Counted from the first letter of the stretch, positions 47,409-59,355 are shown. The stretch: 64,000 bases of DNA from Candidatus Enterococcus leclercqii (GCF_009933135.1 NZ_MAEH01000008.1:1-64000), one strand, 5' to 3'. Numbers and translations are program-made. The notes: generated by a model not told the origin, from the letters alone.

Positions 47409-48506
47409 ATGACGATGTTTTTAGCAAAGAAAGAAATGCGTTATGCCAAACTGCGTTACAGCTTGATTATCGGAATTATGCTACTGGTTTCTTACGTGGT
47501 GTTCTTGTTATCAGGTTTGGCTTCGGGATTGGCCCACGAATTTGAACAGGCCATTACTGATTGGAACGGCGAGACTGTAATTTTGGCGGAAGATGCCAAT
47601 AAAAGTTTGAATGCCTCGCAATTGACTCGTGGCGATGTCAGTCGGGTTACAGCTGGCGACAAAGCTGCCATCGGTGTTTTTAATGGGGCAGTGAAAAAAG
47701 ATGACGGCAGTAACACTAAAAATGATGTAACTGTTTTTGGAACAGAAAAGGATGCTTTCTTGCTGCCAAAAGTTACAGAGGGTAAAAATTTCGCCGCCAA
47801 AAATGAAATTATCATCTCTCAAAATTTGGCGGATGAAGGCTACAAAGTCGGTGATAAGGTAACGATCGGCAAGTACGACGAAAAGCTGACCATTGTGGGT
47901 ATCTTCCCAGTAACCTACTATTTGGTTTCACCGGTAGTTTATACGTCTTTGGATACCTTCACGAATCTGAAGTACGGCAGCCAGCCTTTCTCTGATGACG
48001 ACAGCAAACCAATCAACGCCATCGTTGTTAAACAGGCGAAAGCTGTTCTTGATAATAGCGATAAAAATGCTGAAGATCTGCAGGCGATTAAAACTGCCGA
48101 TTTCATCGAAGCTTTGCCGGGATACTCAGCTCAGAATCTGACATTGAACGGTATGATCTACTTCCTGTTTGTGATTGTAGCCGCAGTAGTAGGGATTTTC
48201 ATGTATGTCATCACGATGCAAAAGGCACCAATCTTCGGTGTTATGAAAGCACAGGGAATCTCCAATGGCTTCATTGCGAAATCCATTGTCGCCCAATCCT
48301 TTATGGTGGGGATTATGGGGGTAGCCGCTGCTGCGATTTTGGCCTTTTTGACCAGTCTGATCTTACCGGCAGCGATGCCATTTCAAGTGTTGCCGCTCCA
48401 ATGGTTGGTTTATAGCCTGATCTTGTTGGCGGTGGCAGTTCTGGGAGGCGTCTTCTCTATTCGAACAGTCACTAAAGTCGATCCAATCACAGCAATCGGA
48501 GGGTGA
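47409..48506 (+). CDS. ABC transporter permease (FtsX/MacB-like)
   Basis: A 365-residue membrane protein. The N-terminus MTMFLAKKEMRYAKLRYSL leads into a first helix (about 20-40), then a large extracellular domain (about 45-255) and three C-terminal helices (FLFVIVAAVVGIFMYVIT, SFMVGIMGVAAAAILAFL, LVYSLILLAVAVLGGVFS) ending in VDPITAIGG, the usual end of FtsX-type permeases. With the ATPase it likely forms an exporter of peptides, lipids or drugs, or a mechanosignalling unit; the substrate is unknown. The ATG at 47409 or 47415 could be used. A palindromic operator lies upstream. The downstream ATPase start is 5 bp after the stop. Confidence 0.85.
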   Translation: MTMFLAKKEMRYAKLRYSLIIGIMLLVSYVVFLLSGLASGLAHEFEQAITDWNGETVILAEDANKSLNASQLTRGDVSRVTAGDKAAIGVFNGAVKKDDGSNTKNDVTVFGTEKDAFLLPKVTEGKNFAAKNEIIISQNLADEGYKVGDKVTIGKYDEKLTIVGIFPVTYYLVSPVVYTSLDTFTNLKYGSQPFSDDDSKPINAIVVKQAKAVLDNSDKNAEDLQAIKTADFIEALPGYSAQNLTLNGMIYFLFVIVAAVVGIFMYVITMQKAPIFGVMKAQGISNGFIAKSIVAQSFMVGIMGVAAAAILAFLTSLILPAAMPFQVLPLQWLVYSLILLAVAVLGGVFSIRTVTKVDPITAIGG

Positions 48507-48511
48507 GTATT

Positions 48512-49201
48512 ATGACAAACGCATTGGATATGCAACAAATCAAAAAAGTTTTCGGCTCCGGCCATACCGAAGTCACAGCACTGAAAGGCATTGATTTTGC
48601 AGTGGCCCCAGGAGAATTCGTTTCTATTATTGGGCCCTCGGGTTCCGGTAAAAGTACCTTCTTAACCATCGCAGGCGGGCTGCAAAACCCAACTTCAGGC
48701 AAAATCTTGATCAACGGACACGATTTCACCAACCTGTCGGAAAAAGAACGCAGCAAATTGCGCTTTAAAGAAATTGGCTTTATCCTGCAAAGTTCAAATT
48801 TGATTCCGTACTTGAAAATCAAAGAGCAGTTTTACCTGGTAGATAAAGTGAAAAAAACACCTTTGAATAAGGAACGAGTCACTGAACTTTTGACGTCGCT
48901 GGATATTTTAGACCTTAAAGATAAATACCCACGAGATCTTTCCGGTGGCGAACGGCAACGAGTGGCGATTGGTCGGGCATTGTACAATGATCCCAGTCTG
49001 ATTCTGGCGGATGAACCGACAGCCGCTTTAGATACGGACCATGCCTATGATGTAGTGAAATTGTTGGTGAAAGAAGCCCATGAAAAGCAAAAAGCCACCA
49101 TCATGGTCACTCACGATCCTCGTATGATCCAATGGAGTGACCGAATCTTGCGTATGGAAGACGGATTACTTGTACCAGAGAAAACAGCAGCAACTGAATA
49201 A
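48512..49201 (+). CDS. ABC transporter ATP-binding protein (MacB/LolD-type)
   Basis: A 229-residue ATPase with Walker A GPSGSGKST, Q-loop (GFILQSSNLIP), signature LSGGERQRVAIGRAL, Walker B LILADEPTAALD and the switch His (MVTHD). It is the partner of the preceding permease. GGAGGG overlaps the permease stop and serves the ATG at 48512; a GTG frame starting at 48503 is less likely. A terminator follows. The substrate is not known. Confidence 0.93.
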   Translation: MTNALDMQQIKKVFGSGHTEVTALKGIDFAVAPGEFVSIIGPSGSGKSTFLTIAGGLQNPTSGKILINGHDFTNLSEKERSKLRFKEIGFILQSSNLIPYLKIKEQFYLVDKVKKTPLNKERVTELLTSLDILDLKDKYPRDLSGGERQRVAIGRALYNDPSLILADEPTAALDTDHAYDVVKLLVKEAHEKQKATIMVTHDPRMIQWSDRILRMEDGLLVPEKTAATE

Positions 49202-49234
49202 AGAAAAAGCAAGCTCAAATAGCTATGCTTCGTG

Positions 49235-49270
49235 GTGCAAAGGCTGGTAAAACAGTCTTTGCACTTTTTA
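49235..49270 (+). terminator. Terminator of the ABC transporter operon
   Basis: GTGCAAAGGCTG pairs with CAGTCTTTGCAC (one G-T) around a 6-nt loop, followed by five T residues. Confidence 0.85.
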
Positions 49271-49339
49271 TTTTGAATCGCAAGAGAATGGTTGTACATG
49301 TATATTATCAGTGGATTTACGAATAAAGTTTGCTGTTTG

Positions 49340-49370
49340 TTGCTATATAATGTATATTAATACATATAAT
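49340..49370 (+). promoter_or_regulatory. ARG-box-like operator in the argD promoter
   Basis: TGTATATTAATACA (49351-49364) matches the core of the ArgR/AhrC box (TG-N-AT, four A/T, AT-N-CA) at every position. It lies between TTGCTA (49340-49345) and TATAAT (49365-49370; 19-bp spacer), with another TATAAT at 49346-49351. Arginine repression of argD is therefore likely. Confidence 0.6.
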
Positions 49371-49388
49371 AAAGGAGTGTGAATAGAG

Positions 49389-50528
49389 ATGAGCCATCTA
49401 TTTCCGAATTATGCCCGCAAGCCTTTTGAAATTGTCAAAGGCACAGGATTGACAGTCGAAGATCAAAGCGGTAAAGCGTATCTTGATTTCACCAGTGGAA
49501 TCGGGGTGGTGAACTTGGGACATCATTATCCGGCAGTTGAAACCGCATTGGCCCAACAGGCAGCACAGTTGTGGCACATGCCCAATCTCTACGAAAACCA
49601 CCTGCAAGAAGAAGTAGCTGCCGATTTAGCTGGTGAGATGGATTATGTCGGTTATTTTTGTAATAGTGGTGCCGAGGCTAACGAAGCGGCGATCAAGTTG
49701 GCCCGAAAATACACCGGCAAAAGTAAAATCGTCACCTTCCAGCAATCGTTTCATGGACGGACCTATGGCGCGATGTCTGCAACTGGTCAAGACAGCATCC
49801 ATGCTGGTTTCCAGCCTTTGGTTCCTGATTTTCATTATGGAATTTACAATGACCAGACCAGCATCGATACGCTGATTGATCCGCAAACAGCAGCGGTTTT
49901 GGTGGAGTTGATTCAAGGAGAAGGGGGTGTTGTCCCCGCTGAAAAAAAATGGCTCCACGCACTGGCAAAAAAATGCAGCGAAACCGGCGCGCTCCTGATG
50001 GTTGATGAAGTGCAAACGGGAATGGGGCGGACGGGGACGCTCTTTGCCTTTCAACAGTTCGACATTCAGCCAGACATCTTTACTTTGGCTAAGGGACTGG
50101 GCAACGGCATTCCGGTGGGAGCAATGCTGGGCAAGCAAAAATTAGCTCAAGCTTTCGGAGCTGGGACTCACGGATCGACGTTTGGTGGCAATAAGTTGGC
50201 GATGGCTGCTGCCAAAGCAGTAATCACCACGATGAAAGCACCGGGCTTTTTTGAGACGGTCAATGAACGAAGCGAAGAACTGTTTGCCGGGCTTGCGGCG
50301 ATCACCTCCGATAAGATTGTTGCAGTGCGGGGGCTGGGATTGATGGTGGGAATTCAGCTGATTTCCCCGGAAGTGCTCACAGAAGTCAGCGCCGCACTGG
50401 AAGCAAAAGGTCTGCTAACCTTGCGAGCCGGACAAAATGTGTTGCGACTTCTGCCGGCATTAACGGTCAGTCAAGTTGAAATCCAGCAAGCATTGTACTT
50501 GTTGCGGGAAGTATTGGAAAATAAGTGA
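49389..50528 (+). CDS. argD: Acetylornithine aminotransferase
   Basis: A 379-residue class III PLP aminotransferase that converts N-acetylglutamate semialdehyde to N-acetylornithine in arginine synthesis. Conserved parts are TSGIGVVNLGHHYP, CNSGAEANEAAIKLARK, FHGRTYGAMSATG, the PLP-phenol Asp in LLMVDEVQTGMGRTG and the PLP lysine K235 in LAKGLGNG. It sits upstream of argC-argJ-argB but is separated by a terminator and a new promoter, so it is a separate unit. GGAG ribosome binding site. An ARG-box-like palindrome precedes it. Confidence 0.92.
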   Translation: MSHLFPNYARKPFEIVKGTGLTVEDQSGKAYLDFTSGIGVVNLGHHYPAVETALAQQAAQLWHMPNLYENHLQEEVAADLAGEMDYVGYFCNSGAEANEAAIKLARKYTGKSKIVTFQQSFHGRTYGAMSATGQDSIHAGFQPLVPDFHYGIYNDQTSIDTLIDPQTAAVLVELIQGEGGVVPAEKKWLHALAKKCSETGALLMVDEVQTGMGRTGTLFAFQQFDIQPDIFTLAKGLGNGIPVGAMLGKQKLAQAFGAGTHGSTFGGNKLAMAAAKAVITTMKAPGFFETVNERSEELFAGLAAITSDKIVAVRGLGLMVGIQLISPEVLTEVSAALEAKGLLTLRAGQNVLRLLPALTVSQVEIQQALYLLREVLENK

Positions 50529-50540
50529 CTAAAACAAACT

Positions 50541-50595
50541 AGCGCGTCTTTTATCTGTTTGATTGGTAATCTTGCAGAAAAAAGGCGCGCTTTAT
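50541..50595 (+). terminator. Terminator of argD
   Basis: AGCGCG...CGCGCT at the base with TCTTTT/AAAAGG inside, followed by TTTATT. The loop is long. Confidence 0.55.
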
Positions 50596-50778
50596 TGATG
50601 TTTTGAAGAGATAACTGTGAAAATTAAGCTTGCGCGCTGGGATTCTTTAGACCGTATTCGCAGGCAGGAAACGGAGGCTAGACAAGGGGGGTCCAACTAA
50701 ATTCTGATTTTTATACATTTATTCAGCTGAATTTAGCATAAATCATTCATAAAATGCGATAAAAATAATAATTAATCA

Positions 50779-50807
50779 TTGACAGAAAAATCAGCAAGTC
50801 TTATAAT
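50779..50807 (+). promoter_or_regulatory. Promoter of argCJB
   Basis: A near-consensus promoter: TTGACA, 17-bp spacer, TATAAT. The 80 bp upstream are AT-rich with several TGAAT/ATTCA half-sites (for example 50722 and 50745) that may be degenerate ARG boxes. Confidence 0.85.
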
Positions 50808-50839
50808 TTGAAGTAATTCAAAGAAAGCAGGTAGTGATC

Positions 50840-51871
50840 ATGAAAGCGGCAATCGTTGGTGTAACAGGATATACCGGAATAGAATTACTGCGGATCATCC
50901 AAGGACACCCCTCGTTGTCTATCGGGACACTCCATGGTTCTTCATTGCATAAACATACAATTGAAACGGAATATCCGCACTTAGGGCATTTACTTACGAT
51001 GCCAATCCTGCCCTTTGATTCGGAGCTCATCATGAAGGAAAATGATTTGGTTTTCTTTGCTACACCGGCGGGAGTTTGTAAGGAGTTGGGCCAGGTATTT
51101 GTCGAGCGGGGGTTTCCGGTCATCGACTTGTCGGGGGATCTGCGGTTGAAAGAGGCTTCACTTTATGAAGCATGGTATCAAAAAGAGGCCGCTCCCCAAA
51201 CAATGTTGGACCAAGCGACTTATGCATTGCCGGAATTCATGACCAACAAAGCCTCGAATCTGATTTCAAATCCCGGCTGTTATGCGACGGCTGCGCTACT
51301 GACTATTGCACCACTGGTCATCCATAAGTTGGTGGATCCGACGACGTTCATTCTGGAAGGAAAATCGGGCCTGTCTGGTGCCGGCAAGAATCTGAGTGAA
51401 AGCAGTCATTTTGTCAATGTGGCTGAGAATATGAGTATGTACAAATTGAATCGACACCAGCATATTCCTGAAATCTTGCAGCAGCTGCAAATTTGGGATG
51501 AGACAATTAAGAATATTCATTTCACTACCGGCTTGATTCCGGTGAAACGAGGCATTTTTATGAGTGCCTACGCCAAAGTCTTTTCTGGAGTGACGGAAGT
51601 TGATCTGCTGACGGCTTATCAAAAAACTTATGCTCAGCAACCCTTTGTTCGTATCCAGCCCCGAGGAACTCTGCCACAACTGCGACAAGTAACTGGTACG
51701 AATTTCTGTGATATCGGATTGGGCTTAAATGAAGGCACAGGCATCGTGACACTGGTAGGAGTCATCGATAATTTGATGAAAGGAGCCAGCGGGCAAGCAG
51801 TTCAAAATTACAATCGCTGGGCGGGTATTGAGGAAACAGCCGGACTTCAGTCAGTGCCGATTTATCCATAA
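50840..51871 (+). CDS. argC: N-acetyl-gamma-glutamyl-phosphate reductase
   Basis: A 343-residue enzyme that reduces N-acetylglutamyl phosphate with NADPH, the third step of arginine synthesis. It has the NADP-binding GVTGYTGIELLRI, VFFATPAGVCKEL, and the catalytic Cys in SNPGCYAT (C147). The GLIPVKRGIF segment with later GTGIVTLVGVIDNL is also typical. A GTG at 50834 is possible, but the ATG at 50840 is better placed. A strong promoter lies 35 bp upstream. argJ follows after 61 bp. Confidence 0.95.
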   Translation: MKAAIVGVTGYTGIELLRIIQGHPSLSIGTLHGSSLHKHTIETEYPHLGHLLTMPILPFDSELIMKENDLVFFATPAGVCKELGQVFVERGFPVIDLSGDLRLKEASLYEAWYQKEAAPQTMLDQATYALPEFMTNKASNLISNPGCYATAALLTIAPLVIHKLVDPTTFILEGKSGLSGAGKNLSESSHFVNVAENMSMYKLNRHQHIPEILQQLQIWDETIKNIHFTTGLIPVKRGIFMSAYAKVFSGVTEVDLLTAYQKTYAQQPFVRIQPRGTLPQLRQVTGTNFCDIGLGLNEGTGIVTLVGVIDNLMKGASGQAVQNYNRWAGIEETAGLQSVPIYP

Positions 51872-51932
51872 AGCAACCCGCATTATAAACAGCCGACGAA
51901 CTTTCGGCAATTCTAGAAGGAGGTGTTCGCCA

Positions 51933-53123
51933 ATGCAAAAAATCAACGGGACTATCGCAGCACCTAAAGGATTTCACGCTGACGGCAGCCACTGTGGTTT
52001 GAAAAAGAAGAAGAAAGATATCGGCTGGCTGTATTCCGAAGTGCCGGCGCAGGCTGCCGGTGTCTTCACCACCAATCAAATCAAAGCTGCACCTGTCTAT
52101 TATACGAAAGCGGCTTTATCTGACGGTCAGCTGCAGGCGATTATTGTCAACTCCGGCAATGCCAATGCTTGCACCGGCCCCCAGGGGATGAAAGACGCCA
52201 AAGCGATGACGGAGCTTGCGGCTGAGGCTTTGGGAATTGATGCATCATTGGTGGCGGTGGCCTCTACCGGAATTATCGGACAAGCGCTACCGATGGAAAC
52301 CGTGACGACAGGCATTAATCAGTTGCAAAAAGCTGGTGATGCCCAAAGCTTCCAACAAGCGATTTTGACCACGGATACCTGTGAAAAAGTCAGTGTTTAT
52401 CAAGGAGAAATCGCTGGCAAAACAGTGACGGTAGCTGGTTGCAGCAAAGGTTCGGGCATGATCCATCCCAATATGGCCACGATGCTGGGTTTTATTACCA
52501 CCGATGCTCAGATTACAGCAACGGTTTTGCAGCAGCTGTTAGCAGAATTGACAGAGACCACGTTTAACCAAATTACAGTGGACGGAGATACCTCCACCAA
52601 TGACATGGTGTTAGTATTAGCGAATGGACTGGCAGAAAATCCACCGTTGGCAGCAGCTACGCCAGCATATGACCAGTTCAAAGCAATGTTGGCGGCAGTT
52701 ATGACAGATTTGGCCAAAGCAATCGCTAAAGATGGTGAAGGGGCGACGAAACTGATTCAGGTGACCACTAGCGGTGCCAAAGACAGCCTAAACGCACGGA
52801 TGATTAGTAAGAGTGTGGTGGGTTCACCATTAGTGAAAACAGCTATCTTTGGCAAAGATCCCAACTGGGGGCGGATTCTTTGTGCGATAGGTTATAGCAA
52901 TGCACAGATGGAGCTGTCGGGATTGTCCATCAAAATCGGTGAAACAATCGTTTATGACCAGGGGATGCCACAAGCCTTCGATGAAAAGTTGATGGCAGAA
53001 ACGCTGGCACGCCCGGAGATTTTTATTGCTGTAGGACTGAAAGACGGCAGCGGCGCCGGTACCGCATGGGGATGTGATCTGACTTACGACTACGTCAAAA
53101 TCAATGCGTTGTATCACACGTAA
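51933..53123 (+). CDS. argJ: Bifunctional ornithine acetyltransferase / N-acetylglutamate synthase
   Basis: A 396-residue enzyme that recycles the acetyl group from N-acetylornithine to glutamate; in bifunctional members it also uses acetyl-CoA. It cleaves itself into two chains at a conserved Ala-Thr bond, here A182-T183 in NMATMLGF, with Thr183 as the new N-terminal nucleophile. Other signatures are VNSGNANACTG and NWGRILCAIGYS. A frame open from 51828 adds 35 residues without family similarity; the ATG at 51933 has a perfect AAGGAGGTG site. It lies between argC and argB. Confidence 0.95.
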   Translation: MQKINGTIAAPKGFHADGSHCGLKKKKKDIGWLYSEVPAQAAGVFTTNQIKAAPVYYTKAALSDGQLQAIIVNSGNANACTGPQGMKDAKAMTELAAEALGIDASLVAVASTGIIGQALPMETVTTGINQLQKAGDAQSFQQAILTTDTCEKVSVYQGEIAGKTVTVAGCSKGSGMIHPNMATMLGFITTDAQITATVLQQLLAELTETTFNQITVDGDTSTNDMVLVLANGLAENPPLAAATPAYDQFKAMLAAVMTDLAKAIAKDGEGATKLIQVTTSGAKDSLNARMISKSVVGSPLVKTAIFGKDPNWGRILCAIGYSNAQMELSGLSIKIGETIVYDQGMPQAFDEKLMAETLARPEIFIAVGLKDGSGAGTAWGCDLTYDYVKINALYHT

Positions 53124-53182
53124 TGACAAGCAGTTGTGGTTCAGCTGGTTGAAGTGGAAGTTGAAAGAAAAGGGGTAATACT

Positions 53183-53935
53183 ATGGGGACCATCGTGGTG
53201 AAAATGGGCGGCGTCGCCTCTGATAATCTGGATCAGGCGTTTTTCGATCAGATCGAAGCCTGGCAGCGGCAGGGAAAAAAAGTCGTCATCGTTCACGGCG
53301 GCGGTTACTATATTTCTGAAATGATGAATCGCCTCGGCCAAGAAGTCGTAATCAAAAATGGTCTGCGGGTCACTGACGCAGAAACATTGGAAATCACGCG
53401 AATGGTGCTCTTGGGGCAGGTACAGCCGCTAGTCACTACGAAATTTTTGGCGGAAGGCTTTCATGCATTGGGCTTAAGTGCTGGCAGCGATCAGTTGATT
53501 TTGGGGGAACTGATCAATGAGGAAGAGTTGGGCTATGTGGGAAAAGTCACCGAGGTAAATCAGGAATTGTTGGATGTTTTATTGGCCAAAAACCATATCC
53601 CGGTGATTGCACCATTAGGCATCACGGCTTGCGGTCAGTGGCTGAATATCAATGCCGATGAAGTTGCTTGCAAAGTGGCGGCGGCATTGCAAGCAGAAGA
53701 GCTGTATTTATTAACTGACGTACCCGGCATAAAAAAACAAGGTACCTGGTTGGACAAGGTACCGATAGCTGAAGTTGATCAGCTGGTGGCAGAAAAAGTC
53801 GTCACTGGCGGCATGCTACCAAAGCTCAACAGTGCCAAAAGCGCATTGCTAAGTGGCGTTCGCTCAGTCTTTATCAACAACACCATCAACAGCTGCGGGA
53901 CACAGCTGTTTGTGGAGGAATGCTTGAAAGCGTAG
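53183..53935 (+). CDS. argB: Acetylglutamate kinase
   Basis: A 250-residue amino-acid kinase that phosphorylates N-acetylglutamate, the second step of arginine synthesis. It has VVKMGGVASDNL at the N-terminus, the VIVHGGGYYISEMM glycine loop, KNGLRVTDAETLE, NINADEVACKVAAAL and LLTDVPGIKK, and GGMLPKLNSAKSAL near the end. It is shorter (250 residues) than the arginine-inhibited hexameric type. It is the last gene of argCJB. Genes for later steps (argF, argG, argH) are not in the window. Confidence 0.93.
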   Translation: MGTIVVKMGGVASDNLDQAFFDQIEAWQRQGKKVVIVHGGGYYISEMMNRLGQEVVIKNGLRVTDAETLEITRMVLLGQVQPLVTTKFLAEGFHALGLSAGSDQLILGELINEEELGYVGKVTEVNQELLDVLLAKNHIPVIAPLGITACGQWLNINADEVACKVAAALQAEELYLLTDVPGIKKQGTWLDKVPIAEVDQLVAEKVVTGGMLPKLNSAKSALLSGVRSVFINNTINSCGTQLFVEECLKA

Positions 53936-54376
53936 GATCAAGGGGAATATTGGAAGATTGCATAGAAATAATCATAAAGAAATCTGGGCTCGATATTATT
54001 GATATATAAGGCTGAATGGACAATAGCTCGCAGTAGTAACCATCAAAGTATTGTAAGTGGTGTCCAATAAAGACTGACGGCAATTGCCGACTATTTTGCA
54101 ATGTCATCTGAGCCTGCAACCAGAGTTCAACAGAGTTGGGATTCGTAAAAAGCATCTTCTTCTACCGTGTTGTTTGCGGGAGGAGGAGGTGTTTTATTTT
54201 GCTGGAATGTGCCTCGTAGGAGTTAGCGCCTTTTTTATTGGTAAATTACGTCAGGTTGTCTATCATCATAAAAGGAGAATGGCTTTATTATCATGTTTTT
54301 TATATATAAAACAATCATCAAAAACAAAAAAACGTAATTAAATAACTTGTTTAAGCTAAAATTCAAGGGTTTTCTG
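53936..54376. other. Intergenic region after argB
   Basis: About 440 bp with no supported gene. CGGCAATTGCCG (54078-54089), a perfect 12-bp palindrome followed by ACTATTTT, could be a weak terminator for argCJB. An 85-codon frame at 54084-54341 contains GGAGGAGGAGG but the nearest ATG after it is 17 nt away, so it is not called. Confidence 0.4.
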
Positions 54377-54405
54377 TTGACCTTCTTAGCTGTTCTTCGT
54401 ATAAT
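54377..54405 (+). promoter_or_regulatory. Promoter of the beta-glucoside module
   Basis: TTGACC, a 17-bp spacer, TATAAT: a strong sigma-A-type promoter. It is followed 15 bp later by a cre site and then by a RAT/terminator leader. Confidence 0.8.
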
Positions 54406-54420
54406 TAATTTGTAATTAAA

Positions 54421-54434
54421 TGTTATCGCTTACA
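54421..54434 (+). promoter_or_regulatory. cre site (CcpA operator)
   Basis: TGTTATCGCTTACA fits the catabolite-response element consensus TGWNANCGNTNWCA at all positions. It lies just downstream of the transcription start, where CcpA would block transcription when glucose is present. Confidence 0.82.
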
Positions 54435-54440
54435 ATTTGT

Positions 54441-54469
54441 GGATTCGTTACAGTACGGCTGGCAAGACC
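54441..54469 (+). promoter_or_regulatory. RAT site 1 (LicT-type antiterminator)
   Basis: A 29-nt element, GGATTCGTTACAGTACGG then CTGGCAAGACC, close to the ribonucleic antiterminator consensus of BglG/LicT proteins. Its 3' end overlaps the 5' arm of the terminator at 54464-54517, so protein binding and termination exclude each other. An identical copy lies at 55403-55431. Confidence 0.9.
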
Positions 54470-54517
54470 ATGACGGCGTGAAAATGACAGGCTCATTTTG
54501 CGTTGCTCTGGTCTTTT
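54464..54517 (+). terminator. Conditional terminator before licT-like gene
   Basis: AAGACCA pairs with TGGTCTT and the inner GCGTGAAAATGA pairs with TCATTTTGCGT, followed by a T-run. It shares bases with RAT site 1 and should form when the antiterminator protein is inactive. Confidence 0.85.
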
Positions 54518-54549
54518 TGATTTTTGTGATTGATTAAAGGAGAGAAAAA

Positions 54550-55398
54550 ATGCACATCGAAAAACGAATCAATAATAACGTGGTTTTGGCAAAAGAAAAC
54601 GGCGTGCAGATGATTCTGATGGGCAAGGGCCTCGGCTTTCAGACCCATCCTGGTGACAACGTATTGATGGAGAAAGTAGAGAAGCGGTTTTACGGAGAAG
54701 ATTTGATGACCGGCGAACAGATGGCAGCGCTAATGACAAATGCCACTGCAGCCGAGATTGAAATGACGGAAAACCTTGTTCGTCACGGACAGGAGCGTCT
54801 GCAAAAACCGTTGAATCCCAATCTCTTTTTCACACTGCTGGATCATCTGTTGTTTTCAGTCAAACAGCGGCAAGATACCGTGGAGTTCAGTAATCCGTTG
54901 GAGTGGGAGATCAAGAAGTTTTATCCTGCAGAATATGAAGTGGGATTGCAAGCGGTGGTATTGGCTAGTCAGATTTGGCATCGGGTAATTCCCGAATCCG
55001 AGGCTGCCTTTATAGCTTTACACTTCGTCAATGGACAGTTGGAGTCGACCGTTAGCCGCGATGCAGTAGAATTGACCGAGCTAACATATAATATTCTGCG
55101 GCTTGTCAGATTTCAGCTGGCGACTTCATTTGAAGAAGATTCGTTGTACTACAATCGTTTTATCACGCATATTCGTTATTATCTTATGCGACAAAAAGCA
55201 CAAGACAGCGCTGCCCAACCGGACACTGCAGAACTGATTCAACTGGTTTTTCAGCGTTTTCCTAAAGAAAAACGCTGTGTTGATGCAATTGATGATTATT
55301 TGACACAAGAGAAGGGATGGGTCGCCACTGAACTTGAGAAAATGTATTTGATTCTGCATATCCGCAATCTGATAGAGAAAAAAGAGCAACTCGCTTAA
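54550..55398 (+). CDS. BglG/LicT-family transcriptional antiterminator
   Basis: A 282-residue RNA-binding regulator. The N-terminal CAT domain (about 1-55) has the typical RINNNVVLAKENG and the GKGLGFQ segment. Two PTS regulation domains follow, with the conserved histidines H99 (LLDHLLF), H158 (ALHFVNG), H207 (ITHIRYY) and H270 (LILHIRN). PTS phosphorylation of these residues controls dimerisation. When active it binds the two identical RAT sites at 54441 and 55403 and lets transcription pass the terminators. It thus controls itself and the downstream PTS and glucosidase genes. GGAGAG precedes the ATG. Confidence 0.94.
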   Translation: MHIEKRINNNVVLAKENGVQMILMGKGLGFQTHPGDNVLMEKVEKRFYGEDLMTGEQMAALMTNATAAEIEMTENLVRHGQERLQKPLNPNLFFTLLDHLLFSVKQRQDTVEFSNPLEWEIKKFYPAEYEVGLQAVVLASQIWHRVIPESEAAFIALHFVNGQLESTVSRDAVELTELTYNILRLVRFQLATSFEEDSLYYNRFITHIRYYLMRQKAQDSAAQPDTAELIQLVFQRFPKEKRCVDAIDDYLTQEKGWVATELEKMYLILHIRNLIEKKEQLA

Positions 55399-55402
55399 TA
55401 CA

Positions 55403-55431
55403 GGATTCGTTACAGTACGGCTGGCAAGACC
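55403..55431 (+). promoter_or_regulatory. RAT site 2 (LicT-type antiterminator)
   Basis: Identical over 29 nt to RAT site 1 at 54441-54469. It begins 4 nt after the regulator stop codon and overlaps the start of a long terminator hairpin. Confidence 0.9.
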
Positions 55432-55514
55432 TGAGCAGTTTTCTTTTCTTAAAAAATTTGGCTGATGATAAATGGCCGGATATTTTTGGAAAAGAAAACC
55501 GTTCAGGTTTTTTG
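55428..55514 (+). terminator. Conditional terminator before the PTS gene
   Basis: ACCTGA pairs with TTCAGGT at the base and GTTTTCTTTTC with GAAAAGAAAAC above, followed by six T residues. The loop is long. Antitermination at RAT site 2 should prevent its formation. Confidence 0.75.
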
Positions 55515-55661
55515 ATTTTAAAAGACGAATTTGAATGGGCTGAAGCAACCGAAGCCTACTGAAGTCAACTAAGGCGCAAAGCAGCGTTACAACGGGCTTA
55601 AAGATTTCATAGTATTGATGAAAAGAATGGTTAAAGATTGATATTTTTAGATGATCGTTAA

Positions 55662-57551
<1,890 letters not shown>

Positions 57552-57559
57552 TTTTCTAA

Positions 57560-59083
<1,524 letters not shown>

Positions 59084-59153
59084 GATAGAGATGGAAGCTG
59101 CCACTAGCGGCCACTAATACTAGCTGTCAGCAGTTGAAATGTTTAACGATGAG

Positions 59154-59203
59154 AAGACAAGTCCCTTCCACTGATTTTATAATGGAAGAGACTTGTCTTT
59201 TGT
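59154..59203 (+). terminator. Terminator of the beta-glucoside module
   Basis: AAGACAAGTC and TTCCA pair with TGGAA and GACTTGTCTT around an AT-rich loop, followed by TTTG. Confidence 0.82.
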
Positions 59204-59308
59204 TTGCAGTTCACGTTAGGCAATGCTCGCTTTGGAGGGCGGCGCCAGGAGAATTGTCATCAATTCTAAAAAAAGATTAACAAATTCTAAAATAAAAAGG
59301 TAAGGTAC

Positions 59309-59355
59309 TTGATTAATTAGTCAGGTACCTGTATTATTATCTCAGTCAGGTACCT
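59309..59355 (+). promoter_or_regulatory. marR promoter with repeated operators
   Basis: TTGATT (59309-59314), 17-bp spacer and TATTAT (59332-59337). The 12-mer AGTCAGGTACCT occurs twice, in the spacer (59319-59330) and just downstream of the -10 (59344-59355), and each contains the palindrome AGGTACCT. A third partial copy (AGGTACTT) starts at 59303. This placement fits autorepression by the MarR protein encoded next. Confidence 0.7.

Noticed and set aside
49626-50138. 170-codon minus-strand frame inside argD
   Set aside because: It is antisense to the conserved PLP-binding core of ArgD; no ribosome binding site.
54084-54341. 85-codon frame before the licT-like promoter
   Set aside because: The purine-rich GGAGGAGGAGG is 17 nt from the nearest ATG, too far for normal initiation, and the peptide has no recognisable features.
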